Assembly (NCBI RefSeq): GCF_032118995.1
Contig: NC_092650.1
Location: forward strand, 15,642,501 to 15,706,500
Reading direction: 5' to 3'
DNA: 64,000 nucleotides
Origin: Asterias amurensis
Taxonomy: Eukaryota; Echinodermata; Asteroidea; Forcipulatida; Asteriidae
Numbering within the stretch: the first letter of the stretch is position 1; every line of letters starts with the position of its first letter. The notes beneath the pieces were generated by a model. The model worked only from the letters and a program-made list of their open reading frames with translations, searched no databases and was not told the DNA's origin. Below are positions 11,911-23,897 of this stretch, one piece after another. The translations under genes were made by a program, and so were the position numbers.

Positions 11911-12063
11911 GGCACTGGCCAGTTGCCAGTGGCACTGGCCAGTTGCCAGTAGCACTGGCCAGTTGCCAGTAGCACTGGCCAGTTGCCAGTAGCACTGGCC
12001 AGTTGCCAGTAGCACTGGCCAGTTGCCAGTAGCACTGGCCAGTTGCCAGTAGCACTGGCCAGT
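11911..12063. repeat. 20-bp hairpin minisatellite
   Basis: About 7.5 units of AGTTGCCAGTRGCACTGGCC. The first two carry G at the variable base and the rest A; otherwise they look identical. Each unit contains ACTGGC...GCCAGT inverted halves, so single strands can form serial hairpins. The long reverse-strand reading frame across it is an artefact. Confidence 0.95.
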
Positions 12064-12278
12064 GATCGAGGGGGAATATTGAAGGCTGGAAGAACCGATG
12101 AACTAGTACTTCTCATGTACAAACACAAATACTTTATTGCAGTTTAAATTGTATTGGATTGTCATGTCTACTGGAAAGCTATATGAATACATGTACACAG
12201 AAGTTTTGAAGATAGTCGTTTGGTAAACAATCCCAAAAAAAGTACGACCATAGAAACTTGTATTAATTTGGATTTTTC

Positions 12279-12607
12279 TCAACATAATGCATAAAATAAC
12301 AAACCTGTGAAAATTTGAGCTCAATTAGTCGTCGGAAGTTGCGAGATATGAATGAAATAAAAAACACCCTTGTCACAAAAAGTTGTGTGCTTTCAGACGC
12401 TTGATTTCAAGACGACAAATTTTAAACTTGCGGTCTCAAATTCAAATTTGTGTAAAATCACTTCTTTCTTGAAAACTACGTCACTTCAGAGGGAGCCGTT
12501 TCTCACAATGTTTTATACTATCAACCTCTCCCCATTACTCATTACCAAGTGAGGTTTTATGCTGACAATTATTTTGCGTAATTACCAATAGTGTCCTTTG
12601 CCTTTAA
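12279..12607. mobile_element. TTAA-MITE, GGACACTATTGG subfamily, partial
   Basis: The right end ATTACCAATAGTGTCC...CCTTTAA closes on TTAA at 12604-12607. Internal blocks CACCCTTGTCACA, TTGTGTGCTTTCAGACGC and TCAGAGGGAGCCGTTTCTCA are shared with the other copies. The left terminus is missing or degenerate. Confidence 0.8.
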
Positions 12608-13348
12608 TGACAAAGCTTTCTTCCAGTACGTGCTAATCCACCAATCAGATGATCGAACTGGAGGGTGGCATAAAAACCTATAACATACTTCCAGTTTTGT
12701 TTTATTACACAGTGCATATTGTGAGCGTCAATGTGTCACGCTCCATATACAGTCAGTGCAAAAATTATATTCTAAATGTTGAGTGCGCGCATGCTGTTCG
12801 CCCCGAACTTTGCGCGTTGTATGTGAGACTGAAAGAATTTTTTTTTATAACACGCGCGCTCGTGGATTACAGACAAATAGGCCTATAGCGCGCCTCTGTC
12901 CCTTCGGCCTCAATGGATATGCGACGCAGAAGCGCTATATTTTTTTAGTATTCAATTTGCGCTTGTGTGATAACTTAATAATATAAAACATTTCATTCAC
13001 TTAAGGAAGGAACTTTTACTCCATCCTCAGATTCCCTCTTACCTGCAAACCTGCAAAAGCTTTTTCGCTAAGTAGATTTTTATGATGAAAGAAAGTCTCA
13101 CTATAAGGCACTGTCATGGAATTAAAATTTCTATACACAAACACTTCTACGAAGGCAAAACAAAACAAAATGAACAGTTAATATGCGTTAAAATTAAAAA
13201 TGAAATGAAACAGACTTGAGTAGGATTAAATGCTTTGCATAATGTAGGAGAAAATTCTTTATACAACCACAAACAACATTTTGTACAGTACTGTCCTCCA
13301 CAGAGGCAGGGTTTTTCTCAATGAAGATTTTGAACAGTACATGTATTG
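12608..13348. other. Intergenic, no gene seen
   Basis: No supported exon or named repeat. A GC-richer stretch near 12780-12900 carries short frames only. Confidence 0.45.
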
Positions 13349-14266
13349 ACCCCTTGCACGTGCGTCACACGCGGCGACTGATGCCACGCTCACCATGTTG
13401 GTGGGCAGTTAGGTTTACGTGTATTAACGCCGCATCGCCTAAAACGAACACTTCACTGCATAAAGCACAGCATACTCTATGCATAGAGTTATATATATGA
13501 AAACCCACAGTGAAACTGCCCACCAGTATGATGATTCAAGATGTTTCTGAGGATGACGTCAGGTGAAATGGGTCAATACTCTGCTCGTTTCTAGGAGAGA
13601 AAATAATGAATGACTTTAATGTTAATCCCGTAGATGCAATTAGATGTATTGGGTTTTTTAAAACAAACATTGACTACTTTTACTAAGGCTTTGATTAAAG
13701 CAACAATTCCCTTGGTGACCACGGAGGTGTCTATTTTCCCTTTGTTCGCCTCATCACCTCAGGAACTGTAGTTTAACTGATAGCGCTCAAAACAATCAAT
13801 AGCAGTTAAAGGCACTGGACACTATTGGTATTTATCTCAAAATAATTGTTCACACAAAATCTTCCTTGGTAACCAGCAATTGAGAGTAACATGGTTTTTG
13901 AGAAAGAGGTAATTTCCCACTCAAATAATAAAAGCCTTCAGCTTAAGCCTTTTAATAGATCTGAAATCCCACAAAGTTGTGCAACAAGGGTGTTTTTTCT
14001 TTCCATTATTCTCTTGCAAATTTGATGACCAATTGTGCACAAATGTCCACAGGTTTGTTAATTCATGCATTGTTGGGATACACCAACTGAGAATACTGGT
14101 CTGTGACAATATTACCAAACATGTCCAGTGTCTTTAACTCGCATCTCAACAAAATCGACCATTTCCATAATTTTGAGGGTCAATTCCTCAAAGTACCCTT
14201 TGATGACAACCAAAATGGCAAACGGAATGTGCGTGTAAGTGTGCTGCGCATCGTGCAAGGGGTCAA
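13349..14266. mobile_element. Inverted-repeat element with nested TTAA-MITE
   Basis: The left end TTGACCCCTTGCACG (13349) is mirrored by CGTGCAAGGGGTCAA at 14250-14266. An internal inverted pair (GTTGGTGGGCAG / CTGCCCACCAGT) lies at 13400-13530. The copy at 13806-14137 is inserted inside. Confidence 0.6.
13806..14137. mobile_element. TTAA-MITE, complete
   Basis: TTAA at both ends (13806 and 14134) with inverted termini AAGGCACTGGACACTATTGG / CCAAACATGTCCAGTGTCTT. It mixes features of two subfamilies. It is nested in the element at 13349-14266. Confidence 0.85.
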
Positions 14267-14496
14267 GTAGAAGGGTCAAATACACTGACCCAGAATCGAT
14301 TACAAGAAAAATCAGTAACTAAATACACCTCAAACTACTTCCCACTTTCAAATGTATATATCGGAACAGTGAAAAAAATACTTGTTAAATGTGAACAATT
14401 AATAATGTTGATGTACTAAGAGTCAGGGGTGTTTAAACAAGGATAAACAACCATGAAAATGGATTATTATCACCTCCTTGGTTGGTTAGGAATCTT

Positions 14497-14771
14497 CTGA
14501 ACTTGCGAGATAAGAATGAAAGAAAAAACACCCTTGTCACACGAAGTTGTGTGCATTTAGATGGTTAATTTCGAGACCTCAAGTTCTAAATCTGAGGTCT
14601 CAAAATCAAATTCGTGGAAAATTACTTCTTTCTCGAATACTATGGCACTTCAGAGGGAGCCGTTTCTCACAATGTTTTATACCATCATTCTCTCCCCAGT
14701 ACTCGTCACCAAGAAAGGTTTTATGCTAATAATTATTTTGAGTAATTACCAATAGTGTCCACTGCCTTTAA
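14497..14771. mobile_element. TTAA-MITE, GGACACTATTGG subfamily, partial
   Basis: Runs from AACTTGCGAGATAAGAATGA to the terminus ATTACCAATAGTGTCC...CTTTAA (TTAA 14768-14771). It lacks the opposite end. Confidence 0.85.
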
Positions 14772-16151
14772 GGAAGTACATTGAATAACAACTTCGCCTT
14801 CTGTCAACCAGTTTGTACATAATCAACATCTTTTGTGAATGTAAATATGTATGTACTGTGCATTAATATAGTACACCCAGACACAATTATTTTTAACGGC
14901 ATTTTTAAAGAGAAAGAGAAATTGTCAAATTCAATTTTCCCAGTAGAGTAAGTCCTCATGTGAGTGGGGAAGAATTAAAATTCGATATATCTTTCCAGGC
15001 AAAAGTTGTCAACATCCCAAATATCCGATGACACCATTCTGAGACAATGGGTCTGTACATTTGTGTAAGGGGGGGGGGTGATTCTTTCCCGACTCGGAAC
15101 TGATCTTTCATCAAAACAGCCTTGAATTTTACATTTTGACAACATAGTATTTCTCATTACACAATATATTTTTATATATTTTTAGACTTGCGGTAACACC
15201 ATGTGTGTATCTACTTTCCTCCCCGCAAGGTAAAGCACATTTTTAAAATATATCATGATTGTCATATTTAAAAGTTTGCTCTGAAGAAGGCACTTATGAA
15301 AAAGAACAGCCACATCTTTTTGTTCGTACATAATCAACTTTTGTATTTTGTAAAGCGCTTTATATTGCTTTTGTAAAAAGCGCTTTTATTATTATATACA
15401 AATGTACAGAACCAGCTTTTCTCAGAACAAATGTCGTTGAATGTTTTGGATGTTGAAAAAATGTTGGATTGTGCAGGGTATCAAATACAGTGGCAATTTT
15501 CATCATTGTATCACAAGGTTGAGGCTTGTATTATGTTCAAACTAACATAGGCCCTAAGGAATCTATTTTGTACCTATTGGAATATGGTAAAATGCAAAAA
15601 TGTTTTAAACATTTCCAGTGCATCAAACTCAATTTAGGGCGGCGAAGTCATTGGATCAATGGTTCTAACCCCAGTCACGACACTTTGAGCCAGATGCTTT
15701 ACTTTAACATTCTCTTCACTAAAGGGGTTAATGAAAGAGGGCAGAGCTGGGGCCAGTTTCACAAAGAGCTTAGATTGATCTCAACTCCAAATCAATCGTA
15801 GTTGCTTAGTAAAGTGTGATGTCACAATACAAATCACTATGGTGATACTGACAAATTTTCTTGCGATGGATTTTATTGCTTTGTGAAATCAACCCCTGGT
15901 TCTTGTGAATGATTAATGGAATGATTAACACTATCAACAGCACGAGTTGTATACTCCCCGAGGAGCTGAGATGGTATAAGAATTGAACTAGGCCCAATGA
16001 CTGAGGTAACAATGTTCATACGCCATAAGAGCCAAAACTGGCGGATACTGGCACTACCAAGAGTCAAACACAAATATTGTTATAACACAAGCTTTGTAAT
16101 GGTAATGAGTGTAAAATATCAGATGTTATGAGTGTTAAGGGGGAGGGGTTA
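14772..16151. other. Intergenic / zinc-finger 3' flank
   Basis: No coding exon seen. The part below 16151 should include the 3' UTR of the minus-strand zinc-finger gene; a reverse AATAAA lies near 15865-15872 inside a foldback. A SINE-like end (AAGCGCTTTTATTATTATA) lies near 15350-15400. Confidence 0.45.
15744..15899. mobile_element. Foldback MITE, TTTCACAAAG type
   Basis: The ends GGGGCCAGTTTCACAAAGAG and GCTTTGTGAAATCAACCCC are inverted. The inner block GTGATGTCACAATAC recurs, reversed, at 50012-50124. Confidence 0.75.
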
Positions 16152-19100
16152 CTACCACAAGACCAAGTCTTCAATAGTTTGGTCCGCTCCCTCAGTGGTC
16201 TGCTCCGGCATTTGTTTGTCCACTTGCCCGGTGGAAACAGCGTGGGCAAGCTTGGACAGGAAATTGGCCGCCTGTGTGGTCTGTAGATGGCTGGCGTCTT
16301 GGCCTCCCCCGTGCTGCAAGTTGCCTTTATCGGCTGCCATGCACACCGCCTCTGCAAGGTTGTTGAGCTGCAGTTCCTCTCTGTGCTCCACTCCTTCTAG
16401 ATCTTGTACGATGGTGGCTATGACGGTGTCATTTGATGGGCTTTCCTCCTTCACCTGCCCTTGCTTCAACTCACCCTTCTTCATCTTTGGGCTGCCGTAC
16501 ATCTTCATGGCGACTGACCGGTAGCCATCATCCTTCTCACGGTGCATTTGTACGTGTTTCCACATGTTGCCGCTGTAGGATGTGGACCAGCCGCACGGGC
16601 ATCTGTAAGGACGCAGGCAGGAATGCTTGCTCAGTACGTGCTCGTTCACCACTTTATTGGTCGCACCTGAGATGTTGAAAAAAGGCAACAATGAAAGAAC
16701 TATTTAAACTAGACAGCAGTTTGAGTCATCTTTAATCTTTCCAAGAAAGTGGATGAGGTTTTGTTTTTAAAGAAGGGCCACAAAGTTAAATTTAGTTTTG
16801 TGTTGAACTAAATTTCCAAAGACAGAGTCCTCATGAAAGTGGGGGGAAATTGCAAGTCACGAACCTTATGCTCAAATGGTTCTGAAATGTCACACTACTT
16901 GATGCTCTTTCACTTTCAGGTAGTTTTTGTTTATAGTTTTGTAGGGGAAAAATGCATTAAAAGGGTATCACAGCTTGGTACTCTACACCATTTTAACAGA
17001 GTTTAAGACCTCATCATAAGGACTCTTTGTGGTGGATTACAAAACTTGATGTTGAGTTTTTGTTAAAATCAGTCTGTCTTGCCAGTAAAACTAAAAGAAT
17101 CTTAAGAAAACAGCTCACAGGAAGAGACCAAGACGAAGACAGTCCCGCCTTCGGGTAAACAACGTACCTCTGTATTCACACTGGGGGCACTTCACCGGCT
17201 TCATCCCTCCGTGGGTCCTCATGTGCAGGAACAGGTTGTTCTTGGTCTTGCTTGCATAGGCACACAAGTTACATGGGAACTGGCGATTTTCTGTGTGCAC
17301 ACGCATATGAAACTGCAGACTACTCTCCTTCCTGCCCACGTAAGAGCACAAGTCACACTTGTACCTACGCAGCTTCTCGTCACTCTTGTAGCAGTCTCCG
17401 TTCCACATCAGGTTATGCTGGAAGCGCATGTGATCCTTCAGCACGATAATGTTTGCGCAGCGGTAGGTGCAGTGTTGGCAATGTATGGTCTTCTCCGCGT
17501 CCGTGGCGTGCACGCGCAGACGGTGGACCTTCAGGTTGTACACCGTTGACATGAGCTTACCGCACACCTCACACATGCACGGTTTGGTGTCGCAGTGTGT
17601 GATAAGGTGTTTCTGGAAGTCGAACTGGCGATCGCCGGCGTACTTGCACTGATCACAGCGGTAGACTTTCAGCATTCGCGGGTGACACTTCTGCATGTGC
17701 GCCTTCAGCGAGGACCTGTTGTCGGTAACGATCCCGCACTCTGTGCACTTGACTTTCTCCTCCTCTTCGGGCACCACATGCTGCTCCAAATGGTCGTCCA
17801 ATTTGTCCAGAGCGATGTACTTCATTTCGCACACGGAGCAGGTAGGTCGCCAGGGAAGTGGCTCGAATCGTCGCTTCCTCTTCTTCAGATCTTTAAGAGT
17901 GATTTCCTCACGCTCTTTCTTCTTCTTCTTCGACTTCTTCCGTATGACGTGGCCATCCACTTTGGTCAGTTGCTGCTTTGTGACATTCAAAGCTCCTTTG
18001 GCAGGTTTCGCCTCCACTTGAGTCTCATCATGTTGTGTCTCCTGCACTTGCGTCTCATCATCTTGTGCCTCCTGCACTTGTGTCTCATCATCTTGTGTCT
18101 CATCATCTTGTGTTTCACAATCTTGTTCCCCACCATCTTGTTTTCCAGCATCTTGTTCCTCACCACCTTGCTTCTCACCAACTTGTTGTTCCTCACCATC
18201 TTGCTTCTCACCATCTTGTGTCTCACCAACTTGTTCCTCACCAACTTGTTCCTCACCAACTTGTCCCTCATCATCTTGCTTCTCACCATCTTGTACCTTA
18301 CCACCTTGCTTCTCACCAACTTGCTTCTCACCAACTTGTTCCTCACCATCTTGTGTATCTTTGGACTGTTCCAGCCCGGGGGTGTACTCTTTGATCAGCT
18401 TTTGCTGAATGTGATCTCGCTGCATGTGACGTTTCAGCCCCGCTAAGATCGTGAACGCCTCCGTGCATCCTGCCCAATCACACTTCAACAACTGCCTCCC
18501 TTTGTGCAGGTTGTAGACATGACATTTCATGTTCCGCCAGCGCGAGTGCATGAAATCACAGTGTGGACACCGAAACCCATAGTAGTTCTTGATGTGGCAC
18601 TGTTTGTGCAACAACATCTGCGACTGATCCAACTCAAGACCACAGTTCTCGTGGTCACATTTGGCTGCTTTGGAATTGTTCTTTTCGTTCCACTTATCCA
18701 ACCAGATCTGTAAATGCTCCTCTACTTTGGCTGTAAATTCTTGCCCAGATATGGACAATGTTAAAACCTTGAAATCCTTCACCTTAATCTTGGATATTTT
18801 TTCTGCTAACTCTCGTTTCCTAACTTGAGACTTGCTTCTGGGACGAGGGGTCGGGACTTGGGTTCCGTTTTCATTACTATCTGTAGATAGCTTTGCCGTT
18901 TTGGCTATGACTATGTCGTCGTCATTATACATGACAAAATCGTCAAACTTGCGCTTCTTCTTATGTTGACGAAGTTCTCTGTCCACTATGTTGGATGTTT
19001 TCCCGACAAACTTGACGGTAACGCTCGGTTTTACTCTACTCTTTGAAGTACCTGCTGAAAAAAAGAAAAACAAATTCAAAAGAAAATTAAATAACAAATT

Positions 19101-19841
19101 TATTTCCCAACTTGTGCACAGTCTGTGGGGAATTTCCCTGTGAAATGTTTCCAGGTCACTGTTACACTCTTGCGACCTACTTCCTTAAGTCAAACAAATT
19201 CTGTACAAAGAAAAAGGTTTTGTCAGGAGCATTTTGAGAGGAAGAAATTTGTTTTTGTGAACTGTTACATGGATTAATATGTTGATTTTACGTGACGATA
19301 ATGAATTATTTTTAAGAATCTGTCCAATGGAACGTGCTCTTAACACACCTTGAAGTGCCCGTTTTAAATATTATCATTATCCACAGGTAAATAACATTTT
19401 GAGTGTAAACACTTCATCACAACTTTCTAGTTGAATGTCAAGATATAAACAATCTTGCCATCTAGAATTATTCACGTACCTTGAGCCTGTTGTTCAGCAG
19501 CCCTCACAAGATGGCTAATAGTACTGCGTATTGCGTTTCCACGGAAACCAGGCTTTGACCTTGATGCTGTCTTGACCTTTGTCTGGGGTTTCTTCACCTC
19601 TTTGATGGCAGTTACCTCTTTCTTAATGGCACTGATATCGATGTCTCCAGTTTTGCTTTTCTCTGGACTCTTGCTTTGACTTGGCGCCGATGAATTCGGA
19701 GCGTTGGTGTCTACGACCTCAACTGCAGCATGAATTTCCATGAAGTGGTCGGCAATGTCTACTTTTGAATTGGCCATAAATTGGCACATCTTGCACCTGA
19801 ACGATACCTCCTCCTGGCTGGCCATCTTGGTCTTTGATCTC
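16152..19841 (-). CDS. C2H2 zinc-finger protein, 914 aa
   Basis: Coding exons are 19825-19480 (the exon itself opens at an acceptor at 19841), 19051-17168 and 16666-16152; joins are in frame with GT-AG sites. One finger (CRKMC-like, FRCKMCQFMANSKVD) lies at residues ~8-32. Fingers 2-4 lie at ~247-329 and fingers 5-12 at ~517-750; finger 12 (VKCPQCEYR|GATNKVVNEHVLSKH) is split by the last intron, which confirms the join. A final variant finger has CPC in place of CxxC. A basic segment (RQHKKKRKF) is a likely nuclear signal. Residues ~346-466 are about 24 Gln-ending acidic pentads. There is no KRAB, BTB or SCAN domain. Probable nuclear DNA-binding regulator; no specific orthologue is claimed. 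Confidence 0.85.
18000..18357 (-). repeat. 15-bp coding minisatellite in zinc-finger gene
   Basis: About 24 tandem 15-bp units encode pentads of the form VGEKQ, DGEEQ or DDETQ with near-invariant Gln at position five. One unit has an extra CAG codon (EEQQ). The 15-bp period also keeps the opposite strand open, giving spurious plus-strand frames. Confidence 0.95.
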
Positions 19842-20489
19842 CTGATAAAAAGGATAGTTACAACAAAATTAGTTGTTTGATAGCAAAAAAGTAATGCGAC
19901 AATTTGAATTTAAGAAAATTTAGATTTTGCTTCTGTTTCTTTTCTTATAAAGTTCATTTATTTATTTTGGGATTACTTTTTTTGTGGGATCTCCCCAAAA
20001 ATAAAAAATGAAACAATTATTTACAAATATACATCAGAGTTGATGGAAGAATTTGTAGGCCAAGTAAGTAAACTTAGTGCATATGTGCTTCATCAAGACC
20101 TCCCTACCAAGTATGGATGGTATTTGCCGTTTCAAAATCGAAATCTTCAAAAAGATAGTTTGGCAAATATAATAACGCAGTACAGGCAATGGTAAACATT
20201 TTAAAATGCAAAAACAAATACAATAGTGGTGGCTGGCATGGCAGGAGACATTTTCTTAAAATAAAAATCAAGTTCCTTTATTTTAATAGATGAAAACAAA
20301 AATTATTATATAACAAGAGGGTCTCAATCACAAAATTTTCTTGTGTACCCCTGTGACTGAGCAGTAATCTGACACGTTTGCCATCCAAACTGAGCTGCCG
20401 ACTGTCGAAAGTTAATATTCATTTGATTGAAGGTACATATAATTACTTTCCTACTGCTGACCTAGCCCACGGGGCACCTTGTTGAGCTA

Positions 20490-20655
20490 AAAAGGCCGGT
20501 TTATAGTCGGTCGTGCAATGGTTGCAATATAGTCGGGGCGATGGAAATCTTGACGTACGATAAAAAAGACGGTTTTTAGGCCTCGGCAATGACTATTATA
20601 AACTGTTACGCACGTCAAGACTAACAACGCTCGACCGACTAGAAACTGACCTTTA
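20490..20655. mobile_element. Palindromic MITE
   Basis: The ends AAAGGCCGGTTTATAGTCGG and CCGACTAGAAACTGACCTTT are imperfect inverted repeats, with inner arms GACGTACG / CACGTCAAG. Confidence 0.55.
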
Positions 20656-20769
20656 CTGGGTCTCTTTAAGCATCGGTCTCATAATCACAGTTGTAAAAGA
20701 GAGCAATTGGCAAGGTTGGCTACTGGTGACCTAACTCAATCTCTCCGTCCAGTCAACTTGCCACAAAGC

Positions 20770-20966
20770 AAAAGCCTGGTTCATACTTCCTGCGAATGCA
20801 AATGCGATACGAATGTTGACATCACAAAATTTGCAACAATCTTCGCTGCAGTTCAGCTCTGCTCAACTCACTTGCGAATATCACAGCTAGCTAGATAGTT
20901 ATGACGTCAAATTCATGTCAAATTCGCTTCGCATTCACATTCACGTTCAAGTATGAATCGGGTAAA
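20770..20966. mobile_element. Palindromic MITE, GGTTCATACTTCC type
   Basis: The ends AAAGCCTGGTTCATACTTCC and AAGTATGAATCGGGTAAA are inverted, with inner GCGAATGCAAATGCGA arms. A related copy lies at 45326-45512 and a half copy at 58131-58200. Confidence 0.75.
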
Positions 20967-21205
20967 GTCACCCACTATAATTTACACAAAAATTGTCAAA
21001 GACCCCTACAATTATAAACGAAGACCCCTCAGTTACAAAGTTGCCCGCCCCCCTAATTAAAGTCACCCCTCACCCCTGACTACAGAGTTTCGACTTTGTA
21101 TGAGATTGAGGGGGCGACTGTGTTAGTTTAGAGAGCGGCTTTGTATCGTGTGTATTGCATTGAAATTGTAGTCTAATTGGAATTGGATGGAAGACTGTGT
21201 TATGG

Positions 21206-21220
21206 GGGGGGGGGGGGGTC
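21206..21220. repeat. G homopolymer run
   Basis: About 14 consecutive G; a likely length-variable site. Confidence 0.8.
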
Positions 21221-21288
21221 GTTGACTGGTTTCCCATCTGAATCTAAACAAAATCTACTTTTTTTTATGATTCAAATTCTAAATTGAG

Positions 21289-21436
21289 TAAGGTTATATC
21301 GCGAATAGCAGAGAGGGCGCTGTTGAACCCACACAAAGGTATACGCGTTGCGTGCACGAGTCATACAAACTGCATGGTAACCGCCCCATATTCCTTCCCA
21401 CAATGCAGTGCGTTTCTGAATCGCGATAAACCATTG
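21289..21436. mobile_element. Interspersed element, TTATCGCGAATAGC type
   Basis: It matches the reverse complement of 44047-44201 along its length, including GAGAGGGCGCTGTTGAACC and CCGCCCCATATTCCTTCCCA. Its ends are themselves inverted (ATATCGCGAAT / ATTCGCGAT-like). Confidence 0.7.
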
Positions 21437-21487
21437 GTTATTACTTTGAGCTACTGTACTGATGGCCTAGCCTGGCTGGGGGTCGGT

Positions 21488-21541
21488 TACTTCTAGAAAC
21501 TATAAGGCTCCGCAGGGGAGCCTTACAGTTTCTAGGTAGAA
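21488..21541. repeat. Short perfect hairpin
   Basis: CTAGAAACTATAAGGCTCC and GGAGCCTTACAGTTTCTAG pair around a short GCAG centre. Confidence 0.75.
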
Positions 21542-21968
21542 GTAGGGGTCGGTATGAAGACAAAAAACTTTTTTTTCTGCAACCACTCGCACGCACGCCC
21601 TAAAAGTCGAAACTACTTGTGTAACGACTCCCAACTCAGCAGAGAATGGCAGAGCATATTTTCTACCTCCATGGTCAGGCCAACTCTTGCCTCACCACAA
21701 CAATAATTAAAGTAGGGGAACATTAAACTAGCACTTAGATTATTAAGAAAGCAGCGCTCGGCCAGGTGCATGCTCTATCCCTATGGCAAAAATGAACACA
21801 ACTCTTGCCGCTTCACCGCTTTAGCCTTTTGTACTTGTTCCCGCACCACACATTCTCGTTATTTACCACCCTCAAATTTCAAGCAATTTAAGTGAACTTG
21901 CATCACTAAATGCACCGGGAAAGTCCTCGAATTCCATAGTATTCTGTGACAGTACCTCGAAGACTTAC

Positions 21969-22110
21969 CGTGCGCTGAAGAAAGTGGAAAAGTGGCACTT
22001 TGAAGTCGTCAATTGGTGGAAAGATATTAGCCTCCAAACAGACGCAAGGAGGAAAAGAACGACCACATCGACTGGGTGGTCCCAACAGTACGACGTGTAT
22101 TGTGCTTACA
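21969..22110 (-). other. Candidate 5' noncoding exon of zinc-finger gene
   Basis: Only the donor (minus-strand GTAAGT after 21969) and a higher GC content than the flanks support this. The upstream limit and promoter are not resolved. Confidence 0.25.
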
Positions 22111-23608
22111 AGCCGCGTAGTCTGGCGGGTACCAGTGCAGGTTAAGCGTCACGCGACTGCTGGTGATAACGTTTGTGTGTGGCAAACATACCTTAATTTA
22201 TGCAAGATCGTTTTCTGCCTGCTGCATTGCTGCTTGCATGCTGTGTGTGCCCTTTAGGGGCGTGGAAAGAGGGGAGGTTTAACAACTTTTTCTTTTTAAT
22301 TCATTCACCTTGTTTTTATTTACAAGTAGGTGTTTTTTTAGCTGTAGTACATAAATTAATGTCCTGTTTGGTGGCATTCTGATTTGCCAACCATCATTTT
22401 GTCATCCCCATTGATCTTTTTTCCCAAGTTTCCCTCAGAATAATAATCAATATTACAAAATTAGCAAATCGAATCAATTCAAACCGAAATTGTGATCTTG
22501 TCAGCTGGGCATTTGTTGTTTCCTCTTATTATGTTGTGTTATTATTCAAAGGACCCAACCCACCCATTGAGGGGACAACCGATATTGTGACTATTCTCAA
22601 ACCCCTTTAAAGATATCTACTATAAATGGTTTTGAAAATGTTACATGCTTAATTTTGTTTCTCAATATAACCCAAGAAAGGAACTCATTTGAAAAATCAT
22701 GAACATGTTTCTGTTATGTAATTCTATCGAACTGACCAACTATAGTGGAGAAATAAATCAAACAAAACACTTCGATTACAAACCTCAGTTATATTATATT
22801 TTAGTTTTATTGAAGATGATTCGCTCAAACTCTAGTCGCAAAAAGGGGGGGCTTTATTCTTCAACCAAATTTTATGAAGCTTTTGCAAAATCAGTTTGTA
22901 AGTATAATTCCAAATACACCTTTTTCTTAACTTACAATCTCACATTATTTTGTGTTTGAGTTATGAAAAATATAAGAATAAACGGGCCACACAAAAATTG
23001 TTAACCCAGGTTTATCAAAATGGGCAGTGCCGGTTCCTTTTGTCAATAAACCCTGATAAAAGGGAGACCCAGCCAGAAAATGACAATTGACAATTTTTCC
23101 TGGACCCGATTTCATTGAGCTGCTTAAGTAAACACTTAAGCTTCCAAAATCTCTGCTAAGCAATAATTAGCAGGATACCAGTCACAAATATGTACATGTA
23201 ACATGGTATTTTCCTTTGTAAACGTATTCTGGTTAGCAAACATTATTTTTTTGCGTAAGCAAATCCATGGATTGGGCCCAATTTCATAGAGTTACTTAAG
23301 CAGAAAAATATTACAAAACAATTGTCTGCTAATCCATACAATCCCTACAGAAATACACAATCTGAGAAGCTTACATGGTCTCAGATTCAAATTTGGGGGC
23401 ATAAAAAACAGTTGTCTTTTTTACATAACGACATTACTTCAAAGTGAAAAGTTTCACAACATTCTTACAAAAATGTTTTATTGTAATTAAGTTTTAAGAG
23501 TGATGACCGAAACAAAGGTATGCCTTCCCTTTAAGCTTGTTACTTTTAACAAGTAATTATTAACAGTTGGATTTATTTTTTTGCTGTTTGAGGGAAAAAA
23601 GTGTCTTA
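22111..23608. other. Intergenic, no gene seen
   Basis: AT-rich DNA with repeat fragments of the GGGCCCAATTTCATAGAG foldback family near 23275-23310 and 23100-23160. No supported exon. Confidence 0.45.
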
Positions 23609-23897
23609 TTCAGGAAGTTTAAAGAAACAACCTGCTTCTGTGCTCAACTAGGACAGCTCCATCATTTCTTTGGGAGCAAAACATACACAGTTTTAAAGAG
23701 TCCATGTACTTTTTGTAGGAAAAAAAACAATGTCCACAGATTATCACTAAACTTATTCAGGAAGTTAAAAGAAACAACCTGCTTCTGTGCTCAACTAGGA
23801 CAGCTACATCATTTCTTTGGGAGCAAAACATACACAGTTTTAAAATCTATGTACTTTTTGTAGGAAAAAAAACAATGTCCACAGATTATCACTAAAC
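23609..23897. repeat. ~147-bp tandem duplication
   Basis: A block from TTCAGGAAGTT to ATCACTAAACTTA occurs twice (23609-23755 and 23756-23897) with only a few differences. It carries one end of the MITE at 23691-24186, so the MITE terminus has been duplicated. Confidence 0.9.

Larger units (their letters stand above)
19842..21968. other. Probable 5' intron of zinc-finger gene
   Basis: The minus-strand coding exon opens at an acceptor (19842-19844), so at least one 5' noncoding exon lies upstream. A consensus donor (CACG|GTAAGT on the minus strand) at 21969/21968 is a good candidate for its end. Several MITEs fill the interval. Confidence 0.4.

Noticed and set aside
11898-12128. Minus-strand frame of Gly-Asn-Trp and Cys-Tyr-Trp-Gln repeats
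   Set aside because: Translation of the 20-bp hairpin minisatellite. It has no start context or homologue, and the period is not a multiple of three.
18035-18394. His/Leu-rich 119-codon plus-strand frame
   Set aside because: Another reading of the same 15-bp repeat.
17595-18446. 283-codon plus-strand frame opposite the zinc-finger gene
   Set aside because: It exists because the 15-bp minisatellite keeps every frame open. It has no domain, and the minus strand has conserved C2H2 fingers and splice sites.
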